From Marinilabiliaceae bacterium (lineage in GTDB: Bacteria > Bacteroidota > Bacteroidia > Bacteroidales > Marinilabiliaceae): a DNA stretch of 64,000 nucleotides. The notes beneath the pieces are model-generated. The model was not told where the DNA came from. It made no database searches and saw only the letters and a list, made by a program, of their open reading frames with translations. Position numbers and translations under genes: made by a program. Numbering within the stretch: position 1 is the stretch's first letter; each line of letters begins with the position of its first letter. The stretch spans positions 108,436 through 172,435 of the forward strand of contig WRMI01000001.1 in the NCBI GenBank assembly GCA_009777175.1. Direction: 5' to 3'. Shown piece after piece: positions 51,427 through 61,526 of the stretch.

Positions 51427-54400
51427 ATGTTAAAACCTGATTTTCTTTTTCAAACGAGTTGGGAAGTATGCAATAAAATGGGCGGAATTCACACCGTTCT
51501 GGCTTCTCAATCTGAAACTCTTTACAAATTTTTGAAAGAGCGATTAATATTCATTGGTCCAGATGTTTGGATGGGACCCAAAAATAATCCAGAATTTATC
51601 CCCGATGATACAATTTATTCAGATTTGATAGAAAATATCAAGTCGGAAGGTATCAGAGTAAGGATAGGTAGGTGGAATGTACCGGGCAAACCCGTTGCTA
51701 TTCTCATAGATTTTAGCCCTTTTTTAGCTCAAAAGAACGAAATTTTGTCATATTATTGGGAAAAATATCTTGTAGACAGTATTTCTGGGCATTGGGACTA
51801 TATTGAGTCTGTGATTTTTGGATATGCCGCAGGAGTAGTTATTGAAAAATTCTGCAAATATTATCTCGATATAAATGATAGAGTAATTGCGCATTTTCAC
51901 GAGTGGCAAACAGGAAGTGGAGCATTGTATCTTAACGACAAACTTCCCCAAGTGGGAACAGCATTTACTACGCATGCAACTGTTGTGGGACGTTCTTTGG
52001 CAGGAAACAGAATTCCTATTTATGACAATCTTTCAACATTTAACGGTGATGTCAAAGCACGTGAACTAAACGTAACAGCAAAACATTCCTTAGAAAAAAC
52101 TACCGCAAATCAGGTCGATAGTTTTACAACCGTTTCAGAAATAACAGCAAGAGAATGTAAACAGTTGTTAGACAAAAAAGTGGACGTTGTTACTCCAAAT
52201 GGTTTCGAAAATAGTTTCGTTCCCAAAGGAGATGATTATATAAACAAACGGAAATTAGCCCGACAAAAACTGCGCGAAGTTGCATCAGCACTTTTAGGAC
52301 ACGCAATTGACGAAAATATTATGATGATTGCCACAAGCGGACGGTACGAATATCGGAACAAAGGAGTAGATATTTATCTCGAAGCATTGAAAATTGTAAA
52401 CGAACTGCAAAATTCTCCTAAAAAAATATTGGCATTTGCATTAATACCCGCAAATACTAACGGGGCAAGAAAAGACCTGAAATCAAAACTTGCAGGCGAA
52501 ATAGACGAAACATTCCTGCCATTCCCTTTTTTAACCCACGGTTTGAACGCTATTGAACACGATGCAATTATAAATAAAGTCCAAGAAATTCATTTAAGCA
52601 ACGAATCAGACGAAACTGTAAATTTCATTTTCATACCTTGCTATTTGAACGGCGACGACGGCATCTTTGACATGCCTTATTATGATCTTTTGATGGGAAT
52701 GGATCTTACAATATTTCCATCTTATTACGAGCCTTGGGGTTATACTCCTCTCGAAAGCATCGCCTTTGGAATACCCACAATTACAACTACTTTAACAGGA
52801 TTTGGAGTTTGGGCGTTGCAATTTTCCAAAAACATAAAAGAAGGCGTTGAAATTGTGAACAGGAACGATATAAATGAAAACGAAGTAGCACTAAAAATCG
52901 CTAATACAATCATTGAGTTTGCTAACAAAACACCCGACGAAACATTAAAAATAAAAGAAAATTGTTTAAATCTTGCCGCTCAATTAGAATGGAAATTAAT
53001 AATAAATAATTACTATATTGCTTATAATAATGCGTTAACAGAAGTTAGAAAACGAAGAAATAAATTTACTATGTATCAAAAAGAAACAAAAACCAAAACA
53101 ATGTTTGATAAATACATTTCACCTACATGGAAGAAATTGATTATCAAATCGAAATTGCCCGACAGGTTAGAAGTTCTTCACGAACTATCTCGAAACCTTT
53201 GGTGGACATGGAACTATGAAGCTTTAGAGATTTTCGAACAAATTGACGAAAAATTATGGGAAACCGTCAAAAGAAATCCTATCCAATTATTAGAAAAAGT
53301 CTCTTATAACAGGCTTAACGATTTATCGAAAGATGCAAATTTTTTGAAAAATTTAGATTCATTATATGCAAAATTTAGGGCATATATGGAAAAACCAATG
53401 GATGTAACTCCCTCAATCGCTTATTTCAGCATGGAGTATGGAGTGAATGACGTTCTGAAAATATTTTCGGGCGGACTCGGAATTTTAGCAGGAGACTACC
53501 TTAAAGAAGCAAGCGACAAAGGTGTCAATATCACAGCAATAGGGCTTCTTTATAGGTATGGTTATTTTACTCAAACACTTACATTAGATGGAAATCAAAA
53601 TGCTAAGTATGAAATGCAGGAATTTTCAAAATTACCCGTCGAAGAGATGCGAAATGAGGCAGGTGAGCAAGTTCACATAAAAATCGACTTGCCCGGACGC
53701 GAAGTAAACGTTGCAGTGTGGAAAGCACAAATTGGACGAATTACACTCTATTTGCTTGATACAGATATCCCTTTAAATTCGCAACACGACAGAGAAATCA
53801 CTCACATGCTCTACGGCGGTGATTGGGAAAACAGGCTTAAACAAGAAATTTTGCTCGGAATTGGAGGTGTCAGACTTTTAAAACAACTCGGCATTGAACC
53901 CGACTTATACCATTGCAACGAAGGACACGCCGCTTTGCTTAACCTTGAACGGTTACTTTATCTCGTAGAAGATAGGTTTACTTTCCCCGAAGCATTAGAA
54001 ATTGTTAAAGCATCATCTTTATTTACAACTCATACTCCCGTTCCTGCGGGACACGACTTGTTCGAAGAAGGTCTGTTTCGTGCTTATTTCAGAAATATTA
54101 ACGAAAAATTGCACATTAGCTGGGACGAATTTATGGAACTTGGTAGAGAAGGAAATCATGAAAATGAAAAATTTTCAATGAGCATATTCGCCGCTAAAAC
54201 TGCATATCAGACTAACTGCGTCAGTTGGTTACACGGTGAAGTTACTAAAAAAATGTTTAGCGGACTATGGAAAGGATATTTCCCCGAAGAACTCCCAATT
54301 GGATACGTAACAAACGGTGTTCATTACGGAACGTGGACAGCATCCGAATTTAGAAAACTTTATGAAAAAGAGTTCGGTAGCAACTTTATTGACGACGTTT

Positions 54401-55647
54401 CTGATAAAACGAAATGGGAAAAAATTTATAAAGTTTCTGACGAAGCAATTTGGAATATTAGGAAACAACTTAAGAAAAAATTGATCAATAATATCAAATT
54501 CAGATTGCAAAAAAGTATGATTGAGCAGCATTACGATCCATCTCATATTGTGAACGTTATGGAAACTATTCGTGAGGATGCCCTTACTATTGGTTTTGCA
54601 CGTAGGTTTGCCACTTATAAGCGCGCTCATCTTTTGTTTCGCGATATAGAACGCTTAAAGACAATTGTGAACAACCCTGAAAAACCCGTTCAATTTATTT
54701 ATGCCGGAAAAGCGCACCCCGCCGACGGAATGGGACAAGATTTAATCAAAAGAATTGTCGATATATCAAAACGACCCGAATTTGTTGGAAAAATCATATT
54801 TTTAGAAAATTATGATATGGAATTGGCGAGACGGTTAGTCAGTGGCGTTGACGTTTGGCTTAATACACCAACACGACCCTTAGAAGCATCGGGTACAAGC
54901 GGACAAAAAGCCGAACTTAACGGTGTCTTAAATCTTAGCGTTTTAGACGGATGGTGGTACGAAGGTTACAAAGAAGACGCTGGATGGGCTATTACGGACA
55001 AACAATCTTTTGAAAACCCCGAATTCCAAGACGAACTTGACGCTAATACTATTTATCGTATCATCGAAGACAAAGTTATTCCATTCTATTTTGATACCGA
55101 CCACAAAGGAATTTCATCGGGATGGGTGAAATATATAAAAAATTCTATTGCTCAAATTGCACCCGAATATACTACAAGAAGGATGATAAACGACTATATT
55201 AGTAAGTTTTATACTCCAATGTACACTCATTCGGAAAAATTGAAGGCAGATGACTTTAATCTAATTCGAGAACTTGCCGATTGGAAAAGATTAGTACTCA
55301 ACGGATGGGACTATATTGAAGTTTTGGAAGTTCAAGTCCCCGATATTGGTAAGCACGAAGTTGGAATAGGTGAATTTTACGTGGTTGACGTAAAACTTGA
55401 CCTGAAAAAACTTGCATCATTAGATTTTGGTTTAGAGATGGTTATCGCCGAAGCATCCGACGACGACTTTCCTAAAATATTACAAACAGTGCAGTTTACA
55501 ATTACCAATAAAGAAGGTTCGATAGTTGATTATCATTTAAGTAACGAGTTAAATTATCCGGGCGTATTCAAATTTGGATTAAGATTATATCCCAAAAATG
55601 ATTTGTTAGCGTTTAGGCAAGATTTTAGTTTGGTACGATGGGTGTGA
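51427..55647 (+). CDS. Fusion of GYS-type (GT3-like) glycogen synthase and DUF3417 alpha-glucan phosphorylase
   Basis: N-term FQTSWEVCNKMGGIHTVL...FPSYYEPWGYTPLESIAFGIPT; C-term RNLWWTWNYEALEIFEQID...IAYFSMEYGVNDVLKIFSGGLGILAGDYLKEASD...TPTRPLEASGTSGQKAELNG. Confidence 0.93.
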   Translation: MLKPDFLFQTSWEVCNKMGGIHTVLASQSETLYKFLKERLIFIGPDVWMGPKNNPEFIPDDTIYSDLIENIKSEGIRVRIGRWNVPGKPVAILIDFSPFLAQKNEILSYYWEKYLVDSISGHWDYIESVIFGYAAGVVIEKFCKYYLDINDRVIAHFHEWQTGSGALYLNDKLPQVGTAFTTHATVVGRSLAGNRIPIYDNLSTFNGDVKARELNVTAKHSLEKTTANQVDSFTTVSEITARECKQLLDKKVDVVTPNGFENSFVPKGDDYINKRKLARQKLREVASALLGHAIDENIMMIATSGRYEYRNKGVDIYLEALKIVNELQNSPKKILAFALIPANTNGARKDLKSKLAGEIDETFLPFPFLTHGLNAIEHDAIINKVQEIHLSNESDETVNFIFIPCYLNGDDGIFDMPYYDLLMGMDLTIFPSYYEPWGYTPLESIAFGIPTITTTLTGFGVWALQFSKNIKEGVEIVNRNDINENEVALKIANTIIEFANKTPDETLKIKENCLNLAAQLEWKLIINNYYIAYNNALTEVRKRRNKFTMYQKETKTKTMFDKYISPTWKKLIIKSKLPDRLEVLHELSRNLWWTWNYEALEIFEQIDEKLWETVKRNPIQLLEKVSYNRLNDLSKDANFLKNLDSLYAKFRAYMEKPMDVTPSIAYFSMEYGVNDVLKIFSGGLGILAGDYLKEASDKGVNITAIGLLYRYGYFTQTLTLDGNQNAKYEMQEFSKLPVEEMRNEAGEQVHIKIDLPGREVNVAVWKAQIGRITLYLLDTDIPLNSQHDREITHMLYGGDWENRLKQEILLGIGGVRLLKQLGIEPDLYHCNEGHAALLNLERLLYLVEDRFTFPEALEIVKASSLFTTHTPVPAGHDLFEEGLFRAYFRNINEKLHISWDEFMELGREGNHENEKFSMSIFAAKTAYQTNCVSWLHGEVTKKMFSGLWKGYFPEELPIGYVTNGVHYGTWTASEFRKLYEKEFGSNFIDDVSDKTKWEKIYKVSDEAIWNIRKQLKKKLINNIKFRLQKSMIEQHYDPSHIVNVMETIREDALTIGFARRFATYKRAHLLFRDIERLKTIVNNPEKPVQFIYAGKAHPADGMGQDLIKRIVDISKRPEFVGKIIFLENYDMELARRLVSGVDVWLNTPTRPLEASGTSGQKAELNGVLNLSVLDGWWYEGYKEDAGWAITDKQSFENPEFQDELDANTIYRIIEDKVIPFYFDTDHKGISSGWVKYIKNSIAQIAPEYTTRRMINDYISKFYTPMYTHSEKLKADDFNLIRELADWKRLVLNGWDYIEVLEVQVPDIGKHEVGIGEFYVVDVKLDLKKLASLDFGLEMVIAEASDDDFPKILQTVQFTITNKEGSIVDYHLSNELNYPGVFKFGLRLYPKNDLLAFRQDFSLVRWV

Positions 55648-55712
55648 AAAATAGGTAGAACTATATAAGCCGTATTATTGTTAATTTGGAAAGATAATCT
55701 ATTTTTGCAGTT

Positions 55713-56375
55713 ATGAAAATAAAAAAAATGATAGCACCATCTTTGTTGTCGGGTGATTTTTTAAATTTGCACAAAGATATTGAAATGGTTAATAATAGTG
55801 ATGCCGATTGGTTTCATCTTGATATAATGGACGGAGTTTTTGTTCCGAATATTTCCTTCGGAATTCCAATTGTAGAAGCAATTAAGCAAATTGCAACAAA
55901 GCCATTAGACGTACATTTGATGATTGTTCAACCCGAAAAATATATCAAATCGTTCCGCAACGCAGGCGCAGATATTATTAACGTACATTACGAAGCATGT
56001 ACTCATTTGCATCGCACAATAGAAGAAATTCATGCCACCGGTGCCAAAGCGGCTGTAACAATTAATCCGCACACATCTGTAAATCTTTTGGAGGATATTG
56101 TTTCCATGGTAGATATGGTTTTGGTAATGTCGGTTAATCCAGGTTTTGGAGGTCAATCTTTTATTGAAAATTCATTTAAAAAAATTGAACGCCTCAAAGA
56201 GATTATTTTAAGAAAAAACAGTCCATCGCTTATTGAAGTAGATGGTGGCATCAATTCCTCAAACGCACCGTTATTATTCAAATCGGGTGCTGATATACTT
56301 GTTTCAGGGAATTTTATTTTTAAATCTGCTGATCCGATTCAAACAATAAGAGAATTGAAATTTTGTAGAGGTTAA
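55713..56375 (+). CDS. rpe: Ribulose-phosphate 3-epimerase
   Basis: IAPSLLSGDFLNL, FHLDIMDGVFVPNISFG, VNPGFGGQSF, EVDGGI. Confidence 0.96.
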   Translation: MKIKKMIAPSLLSGDFLNLHKDIEMVNNSDADWFHLDIMDGVFVPNISFGIPIVEAIKQIATKPLDVHLMIVQPEKYIKSFRNAGADIINVHYEACTHLHRTIEEIHATGAKAAVTINPHTSVNLLEDIVSMVDMVLVMSVNPGFGGQSFIENSFKKIERLKEIILRKNSPSLIEVDGGINSSNAPLLFKSGADILVSGNFIFKSADPIQTIRELKFCRG

Positions 56376-56704
56376 AAGATATCTGAAATATAAAACTATT
56401 AAGGGAACCTTCAAAAATAAGGGTTAAGAAAAATGAACGAATATTTTTTATATAAATCCTAAAATGATGTCAGTGAAATTCTAAGTACAAAAAAAATTAT
56501 AAGATTGGGCACTCTGAAAAGCTCTATTACTTTACCACAAGGGTCACAAAGGTTTTGGTTATTGAATTTATTGAAATTGTTATTGAGTTTACCGAAATAC
56601 ACAAAGGACACAAAGCAATAAATATCAACATATATCAACTTGTGCTCGTTGTGCATTCTTTGTGTACTTTGTGTTAGAAAACCTTTTTCGGAGTGGACTC
56701 AAGA

Positions 56705-57697
56705 TTATTTTTTGTTCTTTTTATAATCTTCTACTAAGCCGTTAGTGAGCCAATTAGCAAGAGCTTGTCTGTTAGATTCTAAAACGAAACGCTTTTGGTC
56801 TCTTTCGTTACGAATATTTCCGAGTTCTACAAAAATTGCGACGGGATTAGTGTTTTTTAACATATAAAGATTTCTAATTGTGGCAGTTCCTGAAAAACCA
56901 CGACCTGGCTGATGTTTTTTATAACTTTTTTCAAAAGTATTGAGAAGAGTTTCGGCAGTTTCCTTCCCTTTTTTGCTATTTTCGTGATAATAAAAGAAAA
57001 CATCTAACTGTTTTTTAACACTTCGGCTATCAAGATGAATTTCAATACATCGCTGATATGTAGATTTTTCCTTTTTATAGAGTTCATTAATGACATCGCA
57101 TCTTTGCTTTAGTCGCTTGTTTTGGTCTAACGGGATTGGCTCACCCATAACCGTTTCATCTTTACTTGGTCTCAAATAAGTTTCAGAACGAATTCCATCA
57201 TTGGGATCTTGTACTATAATGTGAACAGTTGCGCCCTTTTGCATCAAATTTTTTGCTAAACGCAAAATAATATCGTAAGCATACTCATCTTCATATAGTT
57301 TCAATTTTCCGTGGTCGCCAATTGCGCCTGGGTCGGGACCGCCGTGTCCGCTGACTAAATAAAAAACAGCACCTTTTAAGTCGTTGTCTGTTAAGGTAAG
57401 TTCTTGGTGTTCTTTTCCAAAAATAGGAACAATCCATTTTTTTGTAGATGAAGGCAAAGTATATGTTTTGTGTAGCAACAACCCACCGTCAGCACCAAAT
57501 TTCCCTTTGTTTAATTCTTTAAATTCTTCAATATGTTCAGTTGAAAGATTATGCCTTTTTAAAAATGACAAAATACCATCACCGGGAGAAGGTTTTGCTT
57601 TTATTAATTCAGATTGGGATTGAGCCGCAATATTTAAGCACGAGATGAAAAAAAATATGATAGAAAAAAATTTTATCAAAAATGCTTTTTTATTCAT
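56705..57697 (-). CDS. N-acetylmuramoyl-L-alanine amidase (AmiC-like)
   Basis: VSGHGGPDPGAIG, EDEYAYDIILRLAKNL, IEIHLDSRS, VAIFVELGNIRN. Confidence 0.85.
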   Translation of the reverse strand: MNKKAFLIKFFSIIFFFISCLNIAAQSQSELIKAKPSPGDGILSFLKRHNLSTEHIEEFKELNKGKFGADGGLLLHKTYTLPSSTKKWIVPIFGKEHQELTLTDNDLKGAVFYLVSGHGGPDPGAIGDHGKLKLYEDEYAYDIILRLAKNLMQKGATVHIIVQDPNDGIRSETYLRPSKDETVMGEPIPLDQNKRLKQRCDVINELYKKEKSTYQRCIEIHLDSRSVKKQLDVFFYYHENSKKGKETAETLLNTFEKSYKKHQPGRGFSGTATIRNLYMLKNTNPVAIFVELGNIRNERDQKRFVLESNRQALANWLTNGLVEDYKKNKK

Positions 57698-57806
57698 TTT
57701 TAAATGCTTATGTATTAAAATTCCTTAAATATAATGCAAAAATAGTAAATTTCAAATAAAAAAACAAAAATTTATCAAATTATTTTTTTTTCTCAAAAAA
57801 AGAAAA

Positions 57807-57814
57807 TATCTTTG
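57807..57814 (+). promoter_or_regulatory. Bacteroidetes-type -7 box (TATCTTTG) upstream of the MCP
   Basis: tatctttgtgc 55 nt upstream of the start. Confidence 0.5.
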
Positions 57815-57868
57815 TGCAAATTTTTTATTAATTAATTTATTTAAGAAAAACGTAGAATATTTACCATT

Positions 57869-59380
57869 ATGAAAAAAACAACCAACCAATTGACAATGGT
57901 GGTAACGATCAATTCAATATCAGTTGCCTTTATAATTTTGACAATTATTTCATTTATGCGGGTAATGTATTTGACCGATAAATGTAATAAGGCTGGTGCC
58001 GACCGTTTTGAGCTGACTTATAATGCCAACAGGTTTATGGACGGTTCTGCCTACCTTACCAACGAAGTACGCGCTTTTGCGGCTACAGGAAATATCATTC
58101 ATTATAATAATTATTGGAACGAGATAAATGTCGCCAAAAATCGCGATATTGGCGTTGCGAGGATGAAAGAAATAGGTATTACCAAAGAAGAGGAGGCGAA
58201 AATAGATGCAATGGCAGCCTTGTCCAATAATCTTGTCCCACTCGAAAGTGACGCAATGGATAAAACTAAGGAAGGACTTTTTGATGAAGCCATTGAAGAC
58301 GTTTACGGTGAAGCATATCGTAAATGGATTGGCGAAATTTTGTCCACTAAAAACGAATTCCTTACTATGCTTGATGCACGAGCAGTACACGTGGTAGACG
58401 ATTTAACAACGAGAAGCCACAGAATGCAGATCGTAACTCTTGTCTTTATTGTATTTATCGTTATATTACAGTTAATTAACGTCTATTCGGTATTGGTCAA
58501 AACCATTTATCCAATTAAAGAACTTCAAAAAGAGATGGAAGAAGTGGCAAAAGGAAATTTATCATCTGAATTAAGTTTAACACCTGATACATCAGAAATA
58601 GGTAGGTTAACCAATTCTGTAATAGAAATAAAGAACAATTTAGCTACCTATATTGGAGATATATCCGTTAAACTTAAACATATTGCAGACGGAAATCTCG
58701 ATATTGACCTCGATATTGATTATATAGGTGATTTTGAACCAATTCAATTGTCATTAATAAAAATTCTTGATTCTTTAAATAATGCCTTTTCACAAATACA
58801 GAATTCAACGAATCAAGTATCCTCTGGTTCGAGTCAAGTTGCTGTTGGCGCACAGGTATTAGCACGAGGGGCATCCGAACAGGCGGCATCAGTAGAAAAA
58901 TTGTCAAGTTCGGTTGCATCAGTTGCAGAACGAACGGAATCGAGTGCAAACCTTGCCCAAGAAGCTGTCATTCATTCCAATTCAATACGCAAGGTAATAG
59001 GAGTAATTGCAGAAATTGCGTCTCAAACCAATATCATTGCCCTCAACGCTTCAGTTGAGGCTGCCCGAGCAGGAAAACACGGAAGTGCCTTCGTTGTTGT
59101 AGCAAAAGAAGTCCGAAATTTAGCCCAAAAAACCGCAAAGAGCCTCGAAGATATTAAAAAAGGATTAGACGAAAGCGCAAGACTTATTAATGAGATAGCA
59201 AATGCCGCAAAAGAACAGTCAATGAGCATTAACAATATCAACACCGATATTGGACAAGTGTCGACAATTGTTCAGCAAAATAGCGCAACATCAGAAGAAA
59301 GCGCATCAGCATCCGAAGAAATGAGCGCTCAAGCAGAAATGTTACAAGCACTCGTTTCTCATTTTAAACTTAAAGAATGA
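57869..59380 (+). CDS. Methyl-accepting chemotaxis protein (two TM, periplasmic sensor, HAMP, shortened signalling hairpin)
   Basis: [43 protein letters not shown] hairpin tip; [26 protein letters not shown]. Confidence 0.93.
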   Translation: MKKTTNQLTMVVTINSISVAFIILTIISFMRVMYLTDKCNKAGADRFELTYNANRFMDGSAYLTNEVRAFAATGNIIHYNNYWNEINVAKNRDIGVARMKEIGITKEEEAKIDAMAALSNNLVPLESDAMDKTKEGLFDEAIEDVYGEAYRKWIGEILSTKNEFLTMLDARAVHVVDDLTTRSHRMQIVTLVFIVFIVILQLINVYSVLVKTIYPIKELQKEMEEVAKGNLSSELSLTPDTSEIGRLTNSVIEIKNNLATYIGDISVKLKHIADGNLDIDLDIDYIGDFEPIQLSLIKILDSLNNAFSQIQNSTNQVSSGSSQVAVGAQVLARGASEQAASVEKLSSSVASVAERTESSANLAQEAVIHSNSIRKVIGVIAEIASQTNIIALNASVEAARAGKHGSAFVVVAKEVRNLAQKTAKSLEDIKKGLDESARLINEIANAAKEQSMSINNINTDIGQVSTIVQQNSATSEESASASEEMSAQAEMLQALVSHFKLKE

Positions 59381-59467
59381 GTTCTCTTTGGGCATCAGAT
59401 AGGCGGATTTTTTATTATTTTTGTAATTAGTGATTAAAAATTTTCAACTATATTTGAAAAAAAATCT

Positions 59468-61225
59468 ATGAGAAACACTTTTGTATCTTTCATTATATTA
59501 ACATTTTTGCTTGTTTTGCCAGTAGCATCTCAACAAAAAACAACGGACTTTCAAATCGACAGCATTCTCGCTATATTACCGCAGTTGCCCGACACTTCAA
59601 AAATAGAAGCAATGCATAAACTTATAGACCTGACTACAAACTTGCCGTCAGAGAGTTATTATATAAGGATGTTACGCGAAGAAGCGCGAAAACAAAAGGA
59701 TACCAGAAATGAAACTTTTGCCTTACTACGACTTACACAATATTATTACGCGCTTGATACCGACAGTGTCATTATCATTGGAGAAGAAACCAAAAATTTC
59801 GCCCGGTTACATAAACATTATGATTATATGTTTGCAGTAATTTCTACTATCCAAAGGCTTAACATACGTGATGGACAAGTAATAACAGCTCTGCGTTTGA
59901 CCGAAGAAGCAATTATTGAAGCAAAAGAGTTGTATGAAATGATCCCAATTGTTGCACTGTTGAATACGATGGCAATGATTTATTACTCAATAGAACAATA
60001 TGATGAGGCAATGAAATACTGGAAGGAAAGTATCGAGTGGGGAAAAAAAAGAAGAGAGCAAAGTGCGGCAAATATTATAGATAATTACAAATCGTTAGCG
60101 TCCATGAGCATATATTTGGACAAACCGTATGATGCTCTACAATATGCTGATAGTTTGCAAGTTGAAATTGAACACATGAATATTATCTTTCCGATGCGTA
60201 ATACCCAACTTGATATTTTTTATTGTATGTATCACCGAGCAATAGCATACGCTAAGATTAATCAGCCAGAACAGTCGTTTCAGGAAATATGTACTGGGGA
60301 AACCATGTATGAAACACAGTGGAAGGAAAGCAATACAGTATATGGAATATTGTTAGATGACATGTATGGCGCTTATTACCTTTCTACGCGAAACTACGAC
60401 AAATCATTGGAACGTTATAATCGTTTACTTAATTATTATGAAAAAACGAACAGCGAAGTTGGCATTCATTTCACGAAAAAGGAAATTGCCAACGTATACG
60501 CTGAAAAGGGCGACTATAAGGCAGCCAATGAATTGAACCTGCAAATAATGCAAAGAAAAGAAGAACTTAACAAAGAACGGTTTTACGCACAACTAAACGA
60601 AATGCGCACTATTTTTCATTTGGATAGAGCCGAATTCGAAACCCAGCGTAAACAAGTGGAAATAGAACGGCAAAAACTTGTAAATAGAACATTAGCAGGC
60701 TCTTGTTTTGGCTTGGCGCTTGTAGTGGCAATATTAGTATGGAGCCGCAGAAGAATTGCACAAAGAAATCGTGAATTAGTACGCAAATTACAAGAATGGG
60801 CACAAATTCAACCCGAAAAACTTTTAGTCCAAACTTCTGATACAGAACAAAATATCAATGAAAACGAAGAAGTAATTGATGCGATGATAACCGAAGAAGA
60901 TTGGCACTTATTTGAAAATTTTCAAAAAATTATTCAACAAGAATACAAAGATGACTCTACTTCACTTGAGAAAATAGCCGATAAAATGAATGTGAACAAA
61001 AACTATCTGTCGCGTGCTGTTAATCAATGTTCACTAAAAAATTTCAGTACAAATATTAACGAATTCAGAATTAAAGAGGCAATAAAATTAATGTCTACAA
61101 AACCAAAACTTTACTCATTTGAAGGACTCGCCTTTGAAGTAGGTTTCAAAGATAGAAAAACATTTTATACATCATTCAAAAAAAATACGGGATTGACACC
61201 TTCACAATTTAGAAATAGCTTATAA
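59468..61225 (+). CDS. TPR-repeat, single-TM, AraC-type HTH regulator
   Basis: Signal peptide, TPR-like helices, TM LAGSCFGLALVVAILVW, C-terminal AraC HTH (FEGLAFEVGFKDRKTFYTSFKKNTGLTPSQFR). Confidence 0.88.
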   Translation: MRNTFVSFIILTFLLVLPVASQQKTTDFQIDSILAILPQLPDTSKIEAMHKLIDLTTNLPSESYYIRMLREEARKQKDTRNETFALLRLTQYYYALDTDSVIIIGEETKNFARLHKHYDYMFAVISTIQRLNIRDGQVITALRLTEEAIIEAKELYEMIPIVALLNTMAMIYYSIEQYDEAMKYWKESIEWGKKRREQSAANIIDNYKSLASMSIYLDKPYDALQYADSLQVEIEHMNIIFPMRNTQLDIFYCMYHRAIAYAKINQPEQSFQEICTGETMYETQWKESNTVYGILLDDMYGAYYLSTRNYDKSLERYNRLLNYYEKTNSEVGIHFTKKEIANVYAEKGDYKAANELNLQIMQRKEELNKERFYAQLNEMRTIFHLDRAEFETQRKQVEIERQKLVNRTLAGSCFGLALVVAILVWSRRRIAQRNRELVRKLQEWAQIQPEKLLVQTSDTEQNINENEEVIDAMITEEDWHLFENFQKIIQQEYKDDSTSLEKIADKMNVNKNYLSRAVNQCSLKNFSTNINEFRIKEAIKLMSTKPKLYSFEGLAFEVGFKDRKTFYTSFKKNTGLTPSQFRNSL

Positions 61226-61472
61226 TAAGGAAGTATTTTTGAGAAGCACTCATAACTTTCTCAACATGAATTTTATCTGCATTGTTTGATTTTGCGATAA
61301 TTATATAATCAATCTATTTCAAAGAGAATTTTTCTTTGAATTGTGTTAATGTAGTAAGTGTGAAAGTTTTATTTTTAAGTGGTTTTCTAAACTAGAAAAC
61401 GATTTTCTTTTCAATTGTTTCTATTTTTCGCGATAAGATTTTATTTCAATTTTTTTTCATAATAAAAATAAT

Positions 61473-61480
61473 TATCTTTG
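61473..61480 (+). promoter_or_regulatory. Bacteroidetes-type -7 box (TATCTTTG) upstream of AAA/PDDEXK copy D
   Basis: attatctttgccgcgc 47 nt upstream of the start. Confidence 0.5.
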
Positions 61481-61526
61481 CCGCGCAAATTAAAAAGCTG
61501 CAATAGATAAAAAAAGAGTAAAAATT

